Positions 26,545 through 35,708 of a DNA stretch of 64,000 nucleotides are shown here, piece by piece. The stretch lies in assembly GCA_937923625.1 (NCBI GenBank), contig CALDTV010000016.1, forward strand, positions 62,001-126,000, in the 5' to 3' direction. This DNA is from an uncultured Alphaproteobacteria bacterium (GTDB lineage Bacteria; Pseudomonadota; Alphaproteobacteria; Micavibrionales; Micavibrionaceae). How positions within the stretch are numbered: position 1 is the first letter of the stretch; every line of letters begins with the position of its first letter. The position numbers and the translations under genes were made by a program. The notes beneath the pieces were generated by a model. That model did not search any database. It saw only the letters and a program-made list of their open reading frames with translations, and was not told where the DNA came from.

Positions 26545-27660
26545 ATGAAAAAATTACTACTTACTAGCATGCTCGCTGGAATATTAGGGGTGTACGCCCC
26601 ACAAAATGCGCAAGCTTGTGATGCTTGCGATCATTCAACCAAAGATAGCGCCGCGCATTCCCATTTACGCGCGGATGATCATGCCCCTATCGGGGTAATG
26701 GGCGACCATATGCATAAAGCGGGAGACTTCATGGTCTCTGCCCGCGCCATGCGTATGCATATGGAAGGCAACCGCATTGGGACAAACAAAGTTAGCCCAG
26801 AGACAATTGCGACAACTATTCCAAACCGTTTCTTTGGTACGCCTATGCAACCAGCCACTTTACGGGTTGTCCCTACAGAAATGACAACCAATATGGTGAT
26901 GTTAGGCGCGATGTACGCTCCAACAGATGATTTAACTTTCATGGTCATGGGAAATTACATTGATCGTGAAATGGATCACATCACCTTTGAAGGTGGCGCA
27001 GGAACAACACGCCTTGGAACATTTAAAACGCGGGCTAAAGGGATGGGAGATATTAAAACCTCTGCCTTGATCCGCTTATATGAAGATAAAACCCATCATG
27101 TTCATTTGAATGCAGGCTTGAGCCTGCCGACGGGATCTATCAAAGAAACAGACAATGTTTTAGCGCCCAATGGAATGCGCCCCGAACTCCGCCTACCTTA
27201 TGCGATGCAATTAGGTAGCGGCACATTTGATCTACTCCCCGGTATTACTTACACAGGGCGTCAGGATAAGTTTGGTTGGGGCACACAATATGCAGGAACT
27301 TTCCGCTTAGGTGATAATTCACAAGGCTATAGCTGGGGCGATAAACATATTGTTAGTGCGTGGGGAAGTTATCTATTTACGCCCGCCGTCAGCGCTTCGG
27401 TGCGTGTAACGGGTGAGACGGAGAGTAAAATTAATGGCATTGATGAACAGATTGTTGCCCCTGTCCAAACGGCAGATCCAGATAATTTTGGTGGCAGACG
27501 TTTAAGTTTGTCTTTTGGGTTAAATAGCGTTGTCCCTAATGGTGCGTTAAAAGGACATCGATTTTCTATTGAAGCAACGCTACCCGTTTACCAAGATTTA
27601 AATGGCTCACAGATGGAGCGGGATAATGCGGTTATGCTTGGTTGGTCGAAAGCGTTTTGA
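26545..27660 (+). CDS. Putative outer-membrane transporter-like beta-barrel protein
   Basis: This 371-residue exported protein has a signal peptide cleaved near QNAQA, then a His/Cys-rich N-terminus (CDACDH, HSHLRADDHAP). The conserved GVMGDHMHKAGDFMVSARAM and MRMHMEGNRIGT regions follow, then alternating beta strands. It ends in an aromatic-terminated strand (VMLGWSKAF), as outer-membrane barrels do. I recognise it as the family usually annotated only as transporter (phenol_MetA_deg-like). Its Met and His richness and its partnership with the DUF2946-like gene suggest a copper or metal role, which is inference. Confidence 0.75.
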   Translation: MKKLLLTSMLAGILGVYAPQNAQACDACDHSTKDSAAHSHLRADDHAPIGVMGDHMHKAGDFMVSARAMRMHMEGNRIGTNKVSPETIATTIPNRFFGTPMQPATLRVVPTEMTTNMVMLGAMYAPTDDLTFMVMGNYIDREMDHITFEGGAGTTRLGTFKTRAKGMGDIKTSALIRLYEDKTHHVHLNAGLSLPTGSIKETDNVLAPNGMRPELRLPYAMQLGSGTFDLLPGITYTGRQDKFGWGTQYAGTFRLGDNSQGYSWGDKHIVSAWGSYLFTPAVSASVRVTGETESKINGIDEQIVAPVQTADPDNFGGRRLSLSFGLNSVVPNGALKGHRFSIEATLPVYQDLNGSQMERDNAVMLGWSKAF

Positions 27661-27726
27661 TGCACAAATGTTTTATATCCCCTATAAGGAACGAGGCCAT
27701 CGTCGCGGCCTTAGGTAAGCATATCT

Positions 27727-27807
27727 CGTCATTGCGAGCGTAGCGCGGCAATCCAGAAGGTTTACATTAAAGCTGGATTGCCGCGTCGCTACGCTTCTCG
27801 CGATGAC
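27727..27807. repeat. Dispersed palindromic repeat, copy 1
   Basis: The element opens with CGTCATTGCGAGCG and closes with CGCGATGAC. CGCGGCAATCCAG (27744-27756) pairs perfectly with CTGGATTGCCGCG (27773-27785), and GCGTAGCG pairs with CGCTACGC further out. This is a widespread type of intergenic palindrome in Proteobacteria. A related copy is at 62321-62413. It lies after the gene at 26545 and before the convergent MarR gene. Confidence 0.8.
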
Positions 27808-27812
27808 AAAAC

Positions 27813-27845
27813 AAAAAAGCCGCATCACAATGACGCGGCTTTTTT
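27813..27845. terminator. Bidirectional intrinsic terminator
   Basis: AAAAAAGCCGC (27813-27823) pairs with GCGGCTTTTTT (27835-27845). T-runs on both strands suit the convergent genes at 26545 (plus strand) and 27865 (minus strand). Confidence 0.85.
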
Positions 27846-27864
27846 AAATTCTATATGCTAAATC

Positions 27865-28188
27865 TTAAATTGCTTTTTTCAGTTTTTCTAAAAGCTTTTT
27901 GCCCTTGGCACTTAAGAATAATTCTTTTCTACGGCGGTCATCCTTGGCAGATTTTACCAAAATTATTCCATAGGGTTTCCCCATACGGCGGTAATTTGAT
28001 AATGCGCCAATCGTGCGTGACATAACCGACATGGAGATACCGGTTTCTTCAGCAATATCCTTTAAAGACGCCCCCTCATTCTGTGCAATCTCTAAAAACA
28101 CCAACGCCCATTGTAGGGGGAATTCAGCATCGATCTCCGCCAACTCGTTTAGAGCGTTTTGTAGTTTTATTAGTTTGTTTGTTGCCAT
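27865..28188 (-). CDS. MarR family transcriptional regulator
   Basis: This 107-residue winged-helix protein has a helix-turn-helix in SLKDIAEETGISMSVMSRTIGAL. The wing with the conserved KSAKDDRRRKELFLSAKGKKLL is the MarR signature DxRxxxxxLTxxG. It is shorter than a typical MarR (about 140 residues), lacking much of the N-terminal dimerisation helices. AAGGAG lies 8 bases before the ATG. It is the last of three closely spaced minus-strand genes, and its start lies within the 3-prime end of the previous frame. Confidence 0.85.
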   Translation of the reverse strand: MATNKLIKLQNALNELAEIDAEFPLQWALVFLEIAQNEGASLKDIAEETGISMSVMSRTIGALSNYRRMGKPYGIILVKSAKDDRRRKELFLSAKGKKLLEKLKKAI

Positions 28189-28396
28189 TCGCTATACTCC
28201 TTATTGATACTTTTTGTTTCAAGCTTTTTCGCTTTGGACGCCATCCACCCGAGGTGTAGATAATCTGTCCGTAAGGTATATCAATAATAGTTTCGTAATG
28301 AAAATTATTTTTTCTAAAAACTGGCGTTCCGCCAAATTCCCTGTTGATTTCAATGAATAAACTTCTAATTTTACCCAGTTTTATGTAAGTCATCAT
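28124..28396 (-). CDS. Small hypothetical protein overlapping the MarR start
   Basis: This 90-residue frame has a good ribosome binding site, AAGGGGA, before two ATG codons (28396 and 28393), nearly identical to that of the upstream gene at 28733. The first 60 residues look like a folded small protein (MTYIKLGKIRSLFIEINREF, then DIPYGQIIYTSGGW). The last 25 residues are Lys/Asn-rich and overlap the MarR coding region in another frame by 65 bases. Either the overlap is genuine or an older stop was lost. No family is recognised. Confidence 0.5.
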   Translation of the reverse strand: MMTYIKLGKIRSLFIEINREFGGTPVFRKNNFHYETIIDIPYGQIIYTSGGWRPKRKSLKQKVSIRSIANGNKQTNKTTKRSKRVGGDRC

Positions 28397-28427
28397 GATG
28401 TTTTCCCCTTTTCAAAATGATTGATTG

Positions 28428-28733
28428 TTAATGTTTTTTTGTAAAATAATGGTCAAATGCGGTGACATAATCACGCTTTATAATGCGATAAAGCTTCAAG
28501 CTATCAACCGCATAACGCCGCAGCATTGTCTCTTCCATAGAGCCATAAAGTAACGCCACATTATCGGTTTGCGTAATATGTTGCCGTTGCCATGCTTTAT
28601 ATTTCTGCATGGCGGCACGATATTGTGCCTTATGACTTTCGGCCAAATCGGCCAATTGCTTTAAATCCATAATCTGGCATGGCTGTGAATTTTTAAAATC
28701 CTTCACCCGTTTAATTGTTTTGTGGTTAATCAT
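28428..28733 (-). CDS. Small hypothetical protein, 101 residues
   Basis: AAGGGGAAAAAT before the ATG at 28733 fixes the start at MINHKTIKRV rather than at the ATG at 28757. The protein is basic, helical and soluble (DLKQLADLAESHKAQYRAAM, then a YKAWQRQH segment). It ends KLYRIIKRDYVTAFDHYFTKKH. No family is recognised. It is probably the first gene of a short minus-strand operon with the 28124 frame and the MarR regulator. Confidence 0.6.
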   Translation of the reverse strand: MINHKTIKRVKDFKNSQPCQIMDLKQLADLAESHKAQYRAAMQKYKAWQRQHITQTDNVALLYGSMEETMLRRYAVDSLKLYRIIKRDYVTAFDHYFTKKH

Positions 28734-28872
28734 ATTTTTCCCCTTCTTTAGTTGCATAATTTAATATGTAAAACAATAAAGACGGTTTTCCGCTAAAATG
28801 ATTAACAACAAGTTAAAATTAGCCCCATATGCCCGCTATCTTTTGGCTAATATTTTTTGCAATTTGCGAAAA

Positions 28873-29493
28873 TTAACAACAATCAGATTGTTTTAACGGA
28901 ATTTTTTCAGGAGAAGTTTGCGCCTTGAGAAAATTAAAAATCATCTCTTTTATCGGGCTTTGATTTAATTCTGTTCCAATTAGAACTTTATCACCCATGA
29001 AAACAAGGGGCTTTTCAAGGCCACGAATAACTATCGGCATCATTGAGAGATCACAATCAACTTCCCCCCGATGGCAATAAATGGCGTTTTTTAATGACCC
29101 CGCTTCATTGAGATCTAGCGTAAATAAGCTGGGGCATGAAAAACGCGTCTGCGTCAAATCTGCCTCACGAATAATAGTCCGTGAAAAATAAGCCCCGCTA
29201 AAATCTGCTTTTGTTGCATCAGCTTGCGCCAAACAAACACCTGCCAAGCTTGCAGTACGAAAATCAGCTTGTGATAGATCACAGCCAGCCATATCCGCCC
29301 CCGTCAAATTTGCGCCCCAAAAACAAGCGCCTTTTAAATTTGCGCCATCCATCATAGCATTTAATAGATTGGCTTTGCGTAGATTGGCGCCCGATAAATT
29401 AACGCCCTCCGCTATAGCCATTTCTACGCCCTGGCGGACAGAATGAAAACGACCTTCAAATAATATCTTCCCTGATAGTGATTTTAAATACAT
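28873..29493 (-). CDS. Pentapeptide repeat protein
   Basis: Residues 30-120 consist of pentapeptide repeats of the A(D/N)LxX type (GVNLSGANLRKANLLNAMMD, then GADMAGCDLSQADFRTASL). These fold into a right-handed quadrilateral beta-helix. The C-terminal 70 residues are not repeated and end in a QSDCC tail. The N-terminus (SLSGKILFEGRFHSVRQGVEMAIAEG) is also seen in other small pentapeptide proteins. Some such proteins protect DNA gyrase, but nothing here indicates that function. It has its own transcription unit. Confidence 0.85.
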   Translation of the reverse strand: MYLKSLSGKILFEGRFHSVRQGVEMAIAEGVNLSGANLRKANLLNAMMDGANLKGACFWGANLTGADMAGCDLSQADFRTASLAGVCLAQADATKADFSGAYFSRTIIREADLTQTRFSCPSLFTLDLNEAGSLKNAIYCHRGEVDCDLSMMPIVIRGLEKPLVFMGDKVLIGTELNQSPIKEMIFNFLKAQTSPEKIPLKQSDCC

Positions 29494-29592
29494 CTTAATA
29501 CTCCCTAATTAATGGTTTATACCAACTTTAATTATATAAAGATGGTATAAACCATGTTTGTTAAGAATATTATTTAAATCGAAACAAGAGGA

Positions 29593-30894
29593 TTATTCTG
29601 TGCGCTCTAATATCGCCGTGAAAAATCCATCTGTTTCGTGATCTTTGGGGGTTAAACGCATAAAATCAGACTGCACAGGGCACGCCGTACCTTTATCTTC
29701 CCATGCCCCATGCACGGGAATAATTTTATAATTTGATTGCGCTTTTAAGAATTTTTCAATTTGATCTTCATTTTCTGCGCGAAATAGCGAGCATGTCGCA
29801 TAAACAAGCCGCCCGCCAATTTTTACTTTATCGGCAACACGCGCCAAAATTTCTGCTTGGATTGTCTGTATCTCTTCTAATGTTGGCCCATAGGTAAACC
29901 AACGACAATCAGGATTGCGTCGCCATGTCCCTGAGGACGAACAAGGCGCATCCACCAATACCACATCCATCGCATCTTTTTGACGGCGTAACCATTTACG
30001 GTTTTTCTCATCTTCAAGCGAGCGAACCTCAACATTATGCACATCCGCTTTTTTATAGCGTCTACGGCCTTTTTCTAAACGGCGGGAGTTATTATCCAAC
30101 GCGAAAATAATGCCTTTACCTTCCATTGCCGCTGCCAGCCCCAGTGTTTTGCCACCGCCGCCAGCGCAAAAATCCATAACTCGCATGCCAGGTTGAACAC
30201 CACATAAATGCGCAATGAGCTGTGATCCTTCATCTTGAATTTCAACAAAACCCTTGTGAAACGCCTTGGTCGCGCTCATATAAGGCTTTCCAATTGCGCG
30301 CAAGCCATACGGCGCATAAATAGTGCGCGTGGTTTCAACACCATCTTTAGCCAGAGAATCCTTGGCTTGTTCCACGGTTAATTTAATCGTGTTTACCCGC
30401 AAATCTATTTGCGCGGGCGTTAACATCGCCTCCATTTGCCCGACAAAATCATCACCAAATAAATCGGTAAGCGATTCAGCTGCCCACTCTGGACATTCCA
30501 CTCGAACCGCATCAGGCATATCATCATGGGATAAGGTTTTACCTTCTAAGTTTTCTAGCGCTTTTTGCTCATCACTATCTAACTCGTCAGGGCAATACTG
30601 CTCCCCCGTAAACCTTATCGTCACATCGTATGGCGAAGATCCGTTCAGCAGTAAAAAAGCAATCGCCCGCGAACGCGGTGTGTCCACCAATTTTATCCGC
30701 TTGAGCCACCAACCAAGACGTGCGGTAGCACGGACAATATCATAAACCATCTCGACAATTGCTTTGCGGTCTTTTGAGCCAATATAGCGTTTATGATGCA
30801 GGTAATCCCGAATGGTATTATCCATCGGGGTTTTGCCGTTTGAAATTTTCTCTAAAATATCAATCGATGTCTGTATGCGGGCGCCGTCTCTCAT
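29593..30894 (-). CDS. RsmB/NOP family rRNA cytosine-C5 methyltransferase
   Basis: The 433-residue protein has an N-terminal NusB-like region (about 1-140) and a Rossmann methyltransferase domain. The SAM-binding motif is MRVMDFCAGGGGKTLGLAAAM. Motif IV, with the conserved cysteine, is VLVDAPCSSSGTWRRNPD, and motif VI, with the catalytic cysteine, is LVYATCSLFRAEN. It methylates cytosines in rRNA; RsmB acts on C967 of 16S rRNA in E. coli. The exact target of this member is not certain, so I leave the symbol empty. Confidence 0.9.
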   Translation of the reverse strand: MRDGARIQTSIDILEKISNGKTPMDNTIRDYLHHKRYIGSKDRKAIVEMVYDIVRATARLGWWLKRIKLVDTPRSRAIAFLLLNGSSPYDVTIRFTGEQYCPDELDSDEQKALENLEGKTLSHDDMPDAVRVECPEWAAESLTDLFGDDFVGQMEAMLTPAQIDLRVNTIKLTVEQAKDSLAKDGVETTRTIYAPYGLRAIGKPYMSATKAFHKGFVEIQDEGSQLIAHLCGVQPGMRVMDFCAGGGGKTLGLAAAMEGKGIIFALDNNSRRLEKGRRRYKKADVHNVEVRSLEDEKNRKWLRRQKDAMDVVLVDAPCSSSGTWRRNPDCRWFTYGPTLEEIQTIQAEILARVADKVKIGGRLVYATCSLFRAENEDQIEKFLKAQSNYKIIPVHGAWEDKGTACPVQSDFMRLTPKDHETDGFFTAILERTE

Positions 30895-30921
30895 ATTTTT
30901 CTTTTCTATTTTATAATGATG

Positions 30922-31461
30922 TCAGCTTATAACAGAGATATCCCGCCATGCATAACAAACTTCTTTTACCTTGGTTGGTCCCATTTCCACGAATTGCTTC
31001 CCTACACGCTGCGCCCCCATTTTCTCATAAAAACCACAGGCATTTTTATTCTTATCAAGTGCCCAAAGACATAGTGACTGATGCTTTTGTGCCTTTAATT
31101 GCGTGACCGCATGCTTAAGGAGCATCTGTCCATAACCTTTTTTAAAGTGATCTGGGTGTATATAGATTGCAAAAATTTCTGCGGAGTAAAGAGGGCGAAT
31201 TTTTGATGTTCCCGCAGGAGCAGTGCGCAATTGACCATAACTGATAAGACCAACAGCTTCATCATCAGAGAACAACAAATCTTGTTGAGAGTCTTCCGCC
31301 GCTAAAAAACCAACCCATTTTTCTTGGTACTCTTCAATTGTTTTAGCAGTAAGGAAAGCAGCATCAATAATACCCGTCTCCGCTGCCAATTTACTTGCTA
31401 GATGTATCCGCGCTAAATCGGGGATATTATATTTTGTTGCCGGTTTTATAAGAATTGTCAT
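30922..31461 (-). CDS. GNAT family N-acetyltransferase
   Basis: The 179-residue protein has the GNAT fold pattern: an N-terminal IKPATKYNIPDLARIHLASK and a central strand ending AEIFAIYIHPDHFKKGYGQML with the acetyl-CoA loop. It also has the CLWALDKNKNACGFYEKMGAQ motif B, which is typical of single-domain GNATs. The frame extends upstream to 31506, but the ATG at 31461 fits the family start. Its substrate is unknown. It is divergent from the small membrane protein gene at 31530 with a 68-base gap. Confidence 0.88.
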   Translation of the reverse strand: MTILIKPATKYNIPDLARIHLASKLAAETGIIDAAFLTAKTIEEYQEKWVGFLAAEDSQQDLLFSDDEAVGLISYGQLRTAPAGTSKIRPLYSAEIFAIYIHPDHFKKGYGQMLLKHAVTQLKAQKHQSLCLWALDKNKNACGFYEKMGAQRVGKQFVEMGPTKVKEVCYAWRDISVIS

Positions 31462-31529
31462 GCGCTCGGAACTTTTTTGCTTTAAATAACATTTGTGTCT
31501 TAACATATTTATATAAAAAAGGAAAAATT

Positions 31530-31934
31530 ATGAGCACTAAAAATAATAAAGGTATTTTGGCGATCGTTGCCGTCATTATCTTGGCTGTATTAGGTATAGT
31601 TTTGTTTCAAGGGGACAAAGAACCCGCCGCAATAAGCATGGATAAGGCAGGTAGTAGCCTCAAAACAATGGCAGATGACATTAATACAGCGGCAGATGAG
31701 GCCGTTCAAAAGATTGACGCGACCATTGATGGTGCAGATGTAACCTTAGATAAAGCGGTCAGCGAAATGACTGAAAAAGGAAAGACATTAGCTGATGAAA
31801 CGAAAGAAGACGTTCAAGAAACAGTGAGTGACTCTGTTGAAAAAATCGACGAAGTCGTTAAGGACGCTGTTGAAGATATCAAAGAGATCACTAAAGAAGC
31901 AGATCAAGAAATCGAAGAAACTATTACTGAATAA
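31530..31934 (+). CDS. Small membrane-anchored coiled-coil protein
   Basis: AAGGAAAAATT before the ATG at 31530 fixes the start; an upstream frame from 31455 is spurious. The 134 residues have one N-terminal transmembrane helix (GILAIVAVIILAVLGIVLF) followed by an acidic heptad-rich tail of about 100 residues (EAVQKIDATIDG, then a KTLADETKEDVQETVSD stretch). It is probably anchored in the inner membrane with a periplasmic coiled coil, but its role is unknown. A terminator follows at 31944, and a shorter paralogue at 32027. Confidence 0.75.
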   Translation: MSTKNNKGILAIVAVIILAVLGIVLFQGDKEPAAISMDKAGSSLKTMADDINTAADEAVQKIDATIDGADVTLDKAVSEMTEKGKTLADETKEDVQETVSDSVEKIDEVVKDAVEDIKEITKEADQEIEETITE

Positions 31935-31943
31935 TAATAAATG

Positions 31944-31986
31944 CGCCTTAAGTTTTTCCTTACAGGGAACTTAAGGCGTTTTTTTT
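31944..31986 (+). terminator. Intrinsic terminator
   Basis: CGCCTTAAGTT (31944-31954) pairs with AACTTAAGGCG (31968-31978), followed by eight Ts. It lies 10 bases after the stop of the gene at 31530 and separates it from its paralogue. Confidence 0.92.
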
Positions 31987-32026
31987 AGTTGGTATTGCTA
32001 CGAATAAACAAAAAGAAAGAAATATT

Positions 32027-32197
32027 ATGAGTGAAGGTAAAAACAACAGCGGCCTATTGACCATTATCGCATTAGGCGTCATTGCCATTGCGGGCTTCTT
32101 ATTCTATCAGTCACAACAAGAATCCCCAGCGGAACAAGTTGCTGATAGTATTAGTGAAGCGGCAGACGACATCGGCGATGCCGCTACTGGAGAATAA
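32027..32197 (+). CDS. Small membrane protein, paralogue of the upstream gene
   Basis: This 56-residue frame begins MSEGKNNSGLLTIIALGVIA and continues IAGFLFYQ before an acidic tail (SPAEQVADSISEAADDIGDA). Its N-terminus matches MSTKNNKGILAIVAVIILAV of the gene at 31530 in charge, spacing and hydrophobic pattern, so the two look like an ancient duplication. A GAAAGAAA sequence precedes the ATG. It converges with guaB. The frame is short but the paralogy supports it. Confidence 0.65.
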   Translation: MSEGKNNSGLLTIIALGVIAIAGFLFYQSQQESPAEQVADSISEAADDIGDAATGE

Positions 32198-32249
32198 CTA
32201 AACTATTTCACCATGCTTCGACTAAACCGATGCATGAGAACAAATAAGA

Positions 32250-33758
<1,509 letters not shown>

Positions 33759-33871
33759 TTAAGTCTCACTGGCGTTAGCACGGAGAGAAGTAAGTTTGAT
33801 TTGCAGGAAAGTTATAATCTCTTTGATTAAAAAGTAAATGAAAAAGCGGCAAAACGCTTTATAAAGGATAT

Positions 33872-34495
33872 ATGATCTTAATCTTTCTCAAAGGAATGGC
33901 ACTTGGTGGCTCGCTTATTGTTGCGATTGGCCTGCAAAACGCGTTTATTCTTCGGCAAGGGATCAAAAACCGCCATATATTTCCTGCCGCCCTGACGGCT
34001 AGCGTCATTGACGTTATGCTGATTGGTGCAGGCGTTTGGGGGTTTGGATATTTGATCGAACAACAACCTGATTTGATAAAATGGATTACGTAGGGCGGCG
34101 CGGCGTTTTTGTTCATTTATGGGTTAAAATCTTTTATCGCGGCGGCAAAGCCGCAAAGGATGGACGATGGCAATGCGAAAGGATTGATGAAGCAAGGTAG
34201 TGTCAAAGAAACCGTGCTTATTATCATGGGGATTAGCCTATTAAATCCACATGTCTATTTAGATACAGTGGTGCTGATTAGCGGATTAAGTGCATCCTAC
34301 GGTGAATTTTATGATGGTTGGGGCAAATATTTATTCGGCGGTGGCGCAATGCTGGCCAGTTTTATCTGGTTTTTCGCCCTTGGCTATGGCGCTAGAATGC
34401 TTGCCCCATTATTCGCCAAGCCCCGCGCCTGGCAAATGCTCGACATCCTTATCGGGGTTATCATGTGGGGTATAGCACTGAGTTTAATTACATAA
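33872..34495 (+). pseudogene. LysE/ArgO-type amino-acid exporter interrupted by an amber codon
   Basis: Two frames of 73 and about 128 residues lie in the same reading frame and are split only by a TAG at 34091-34093. Read through, the sequence is IT-stop-GGAAFLFIYGLKSF. The E. coli ArgO family has a tryptophan (VTWGG) at this position, so a single TGG to TAG change explains the interruption. The rest is intact: the N-terminal LGGSLIVAIGLQNAFILRQG motif, the SLLNPHVYLDTVVLISG motif and the last helix. TAG is also used as a normal stop in this window (for example by guaA), so readthrough is not expected. It may be a fresh pseudogene or a base error. Confidence 0.85.
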
Positions 34496-34513
34496 AACAT
34501 TATATAATGGCAC

Positions 34514-35191
34514 TTATCCCCTAAACCCCAATGCCACCACGTATGTCTCTGAGCTTTCTTTACGGCTGGAGGGGGGTTTTATGTGTTTTATGGTTTTAAA
34601 ATCCTTTTTCATCTGACCCAATAACGTATGCTCTGCGCCGCCTTGGCGGACTTTGGCGATGAAGGTGCCATCAGGCTTTAATACCTCACAGGCGAAATGA
34701 TAGGCAAGCTCCACCAATGCCATGATACGCAAATGATCTGTATTTTTATGACCAATAGTGTTGGGTGCCATATCGGACATCACCACATCGGCCACTTCAC
34801 TGCCGTTATTCATTTCCGCCATTGCACGTTTTAGAACGTCAGGAGCATCATCATCCATAAAATCCATTTGAAAAAGCTTTGTGTTTTCAATGGGATCAAT
34901 TTCTAACAGATCAAGTCCCACCACTTTGCATCCCTTTTGTGCCGCAACTTGGCACCAGCCGCCCGGCGCAGCGCCCAAATCCACGACCATAGCATTCGGA
35001 TGAAGGACATCAATTTTTTCATTAATTTCTTTAATCTTATACGCCGCACGCCCGCGATAACCATCAATTTGCGCTTGGTTCACATATGGATCATTGAGCT
35101 GGCGTTTCAACCATTTGGTCGATGAGGTTGTACGCCCTTTGGCCGTTTTGACCTTTTTAGTTTTTTCGCGGCTGGTAGGTTTTTTAGGCAT
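34514..35191 (-). CDS. rlmE: 23S rRNA 2-prime-O-methyltransferase RlmE
   Basis: The 225-residue protein is the FtsJ/RrmJ enzyme that methylates U2552 in the A-loop of 23S rRNA. The K-D-K-E catalytic tetrad is visible as K in RAAYKIKEIN, D in VVMSDMAPNT, K in TFIAKVRQGG and E in SRKESSETYVVALGF. The SAM motif is VVDLGAAPGGWCQVAA. I start at ATG 35191 (MPKKPTSREK), one base after the stop of the upstream membrane-protein gene, which suggests translational coupling. A basic N-terminal extension of about 35 residues is typical of alphaproteobacteria. Confidence 0.95.
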   Translation of the reverse strand: MPKKPTSREKTKKVKTAKGRTTSSTKWLKRQLNDPYVNQAQIDGYRGRAAYKIKEINEKIDVLHPNAMVVDLGAAPGGWCQVAAQKGCKVVGLDLLEIDPIENTKLFQMDFMDDDAPDVLKRAMAEMNNGSEVADVVMSDMAPNTIGHKNTDHLRIMALVELAYHFACEVLKPDGTFIAKVRQGGAEHTLLGQMKKDFKTIKHIKPPSSRKESSETYVVALGFRG

Positions 35192-35192
35192 A

Positions 35193-35537
35193 TCAAAGCA
35201 CCATGATGACAGAAGAGGTGAAAAAAGCCGCAAAATAAAACGTCAATGATGCGGCAATAAACACATACGCGCTGACATTCTTCGAAAATTTTGACAATAA
35301 AAAGAACAAAGCAATAAACCCTCCATACACAATATAACCACGCCATAGCTGCGGAAAATCAATCAAAGACAAGATACCATAAGGAAAGTCAATCTGCTCC
35401 ATTAATTCTGTTTGTAGGCGTAACGTCAATACACAGCTTAAGATGAGGAGCGTCATCTGTAATGCTTGCCTTAATGGCAACAACATAAACGCGACAGGAA
35501 TCCATAATAGATCTAGCCAATTTAAAAGAATATCCAT
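35193..35537 (-). CDS. Small integral membrane protein, 114 residues
   Basis: Nearly the whole protein is hydrophobic, with about four membrane helices (LDLLWIPVAFMLLPL, MTLLILSCVLTLRL, GYIVYGGFIALFFLL and AYVFIAASLTFYFAAFF). No family is recognised. It directly precedes rlmE on the same strand, separated by one base, so the two are cotranscribed. Confidence 0.65.
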   Translation of the reverse strand: MDILLNWLDLLWIPVAFMLLPLRQALQMTLLILSCVLTLRLQTELMEQIDFPYGILSLIDFPQLWRGYIVYGGFIALFFLLSKFSKNVSAYVFIAASLTFYFAAFFTSSVIMVL

Positions 35538-35708
35538 AATTTTCTCTATTCTAGTCCTGTGGCAATGGCTTTGATGTCATAAGAAACAGTCAATAAAATG
35601 TAATTTTTCACCCTTTAAAAGCGAATTTAAGTTAAGAAAACTATAAAAAAGAAACTCATATAGCTAAAAGCCTTAATAGCAACATAATTATAATCATACT
35701 TACATCAT

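Noticed and set aside
28734-28757. Longer start for the 101-residue hypothetical
   Set aside because: The AAGGGGA site points to ATG 28733.
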